Shown here piece after piece: positions 62,457-64,000 of a stretch of DNA of 64,000 nt; position 1 is the stretch's first letter; the number at the start of each line of letters is the position of its first letter. Origin of the DNA: Paralvinella palmiformis (lineage: Eukaryota > Annelida > Polychaeta > Terebellida > Alvinellidae); assembly GCA_025642065.1 (NCBI GenBank), contig JAODUP010000313.1, positions 252,001-316,000 on the forward strand, in the 5' to 3' direction. Both the position numbers and the translations under genes were made by a program. The notes under the pieces were generated by a model. It did not search any database. It was not told the DNA's origin and was given only the letters and a program-made list of their open reading frames with translations.

Positions 62457-63512
62457 TTGTAGAGTAAAGGGATATAGTTAATAACTAGTTATTATAGAGT
62501 AAAGGGATGTAGTTACCAACTAGTTATTGTAGAGTAAAGGGATATAGTTAACAACTAGTTATTGTAGAGTAAAGGGATATAGTTACCAACTAGTTATTGT
62601 AGAGTAAAGGGATATAGTTAACAACTAGTTATATAGAGTAAAGGGATATAGTTAACAACTAGTTATTGTAGAGTAAATGGATATAGTTAACAACTAGTTA
62701 TTGTAGAGTAAATGGATATAGTTAAGAACTAGTTATTGTAGAGTAAAGGGATGTAGTTAACAACTAGTTATTGTAGAGTAAAGGGATGTAGTCAATAACT
62801 AGTTATTGTAGAGTAAAGGGATGTAGTTAACAACTAGTTATTGTAGAGTAAAGGGATGTAGTTAATAACTAGTTATTGTAGAGTAAAGGGATGTAGTTAA
62901 GAACTAGTTATTGTAGAGTAAAGGGATATAGTTAACAACTAGTTATTGTAGAGTAAAGGGATGTAGTTAACAACTAGTTATTGTAGAGTAAAGGGCTATA
63001 GTTAACAACTAGTTATTGTAGAGTAAAGGGATGTAGTCAATAACTAGTTATTGTAGAGTAAAGGGATGTAGTTAACAACTAGTTATTGTAGAGTAAAGGG
63101 CTATAGTTAACAACTAGTTATTGTAGAGTAAAGGGATATAGTTAACAATTAGTTATTATAGAGTAAAGGGATGTAGTTAACAACTAGTTATTGTAGAGTA
63201 AAGGGCTATAGTTAACAACTAGTTATTGTAGAGTAAAGGGATGTAGTCAATAACTAGTTATTGTAGAGTAAAGGGATGTAGTTAACAACTAGTTATTGTA
63301 GAGTAAATGGATATAGTTAAGAACTAGTTATTGTAGAGTAAATGGATATAGTTAACAACTAGTTATTGTAGAGTAAAGAGATATAGTTAACAATTAGTAA
63401 TTGTAGAGTAAAGGGATATAGTTAACAACTAGTTATTGTAGAGTAAAGGGATATAGTTAACAACTAGTTATTGTAGAGTAAAGGGATATAGTTAACAACT
63501 AGTTATTGTAGA
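62457..63512. repeat. 36-bp minisatellite, about 29 copies
   Basis: Unit TTGTAGAGTAAAGGGATA + TAGTTAACAACTAGTTAT. Variation is limited to a few positions (GATATA/GATGTA/GCTATA, AACAA/AATAA/AAGAA), showing recent homogenisation. AACTAGTT and GTTAAC are palindromic words in each unit. Confidence 0.95.
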
Positions 63513-64000
63513 ATCACCCGTTGTTTAATACGACATCATAACTCCTGGATCCCACAAAACTCAATATTAGATCATGTAACTTAATATTATTATTTATAAA
63601 TATTTCAGGGGCCCCACAATGGCCTACACGGGGCTGCCTTTATAAGCAGTATACCACTCTGGCAGTTTATATTAACACCAAATTGATCAGGTCCATAATA
63701 CAGAGACAACATATAAACAAACACGTGATGTCCACAGTCTTAACCAACATCAAAGTCCAGTTAGGACTGTAAAAAAACAAAAACTAAAAAACTGACCAAT
63801 TAACTTCCCCGCTTTCGTTAGTCACGTGACGGGAAGTCCATGAGAATTACAATCAGATAGCGGATTATCTTAACTCTACTTCCGGTATAACAGTTTCGTC
63901 GAGTTGTTGAGATAATTTCTTTCTAATCTTCATTGACGGATGTCTAAAGTTGTTAATGTTAGATGGAGAAGGAGAGCATTTGATGATGACTGACCTTAGA
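63513..64000. other. rest of HLX intron in the window, nothing coding
   Basis: Non-repetitive. Contains the ten-base palindrome GTCACGTGAC at 63821-63830 (E-box CACGTG) and an ETS-type ACTTCCGG near 63881. Confidence 0.4.

Larger units (their letters stand above)
60268..64000 (-). other. HLX intron (incomplete in window)
   Basis: Since the homeodomain must continue upstream and no matching exon is found up to 64000, this entire stretch should be intron. It contains a microsatellite cluster, a G-rich tract and two 36-bp minisatellites. Confidence 0.6.

Noticed and set aside
61693..63512. CRISPR-like look of 36-bp repeats
   Set aside because: Copies are head-to-tail with no unique spacers, and the genome is animal.

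Overview
The window is nuclear DNA of an animal, most likely a mollusc and probably a gastropod. The protein-coding genes are split by GT-AG introns, the DNA between them is AT-rich and full of microsatellites and minisatellites, and there are tRNA-derived SINEs, CR1-like LINE remnants and several short inverted-repeat DNA elements. The species assignment is inference; the gene assignments rest on protein sequence I recognise.

Left third (1-22,700, + strand): the 3' part of YLPM1 (ZAP3), a nuclear protein with a C-terminal P-loop kinase-like domain. Sixteen coding exons can be joined with consistent phase into 1,693 residues ending in a stop at 22367. The first exon runs off the left edge. 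It carries a decapeptide repeat block and an Arg/Gly-rich region. Exons 8-12 encode the P-loop domain, and exons 14-16 the conserved C-terminus with an RVxW-type phosphatase-docking motif. The introns hold a SINE with perfect target-site duplications, two other SINE copies, and two MITEs.

Middle (22,700-59,800): about 37 kb with no gene I can support. It holds a TTAA-flanked MITE (23.5-24.1 kb), a SINE (26 kb), two degraded CR1-like LINE fragments (26.8-27.6 kb on +, 33.0-34.4 kb on -), a frameshifted copy of a widespread unnamed invertebrate gene family lying between about 90-bp inverted repeats (28.0-30.8 kb), a duplicated THAP-like fragment (35.7-36.2 kb), and long tandem arrays with units of 27, 18, 39, 32, 39 and 28 bp. 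A few less AT-rich, repeat-free islands (44.3-45.2, 46.0-46.3, 56.3-56.6 kb) are candidate regulatory DNA.

Right end (59,800-64,000, - strand): the last coding exon of an HLX/H2.0-type homeobox gene. It starts at the usual intron inside the homeodomain (before VKVWFQNRR) and ends in a very acidic tail. Its upstream exons lie beyond the right edge. The visible intron contains two 36-bp minisatellites, one of which repeats a perfect AP-1-type TGAGTCA site 16 times. YLPM1 and HLX are convergent, with their 3' ends facing each other across the repeat-rich interval.
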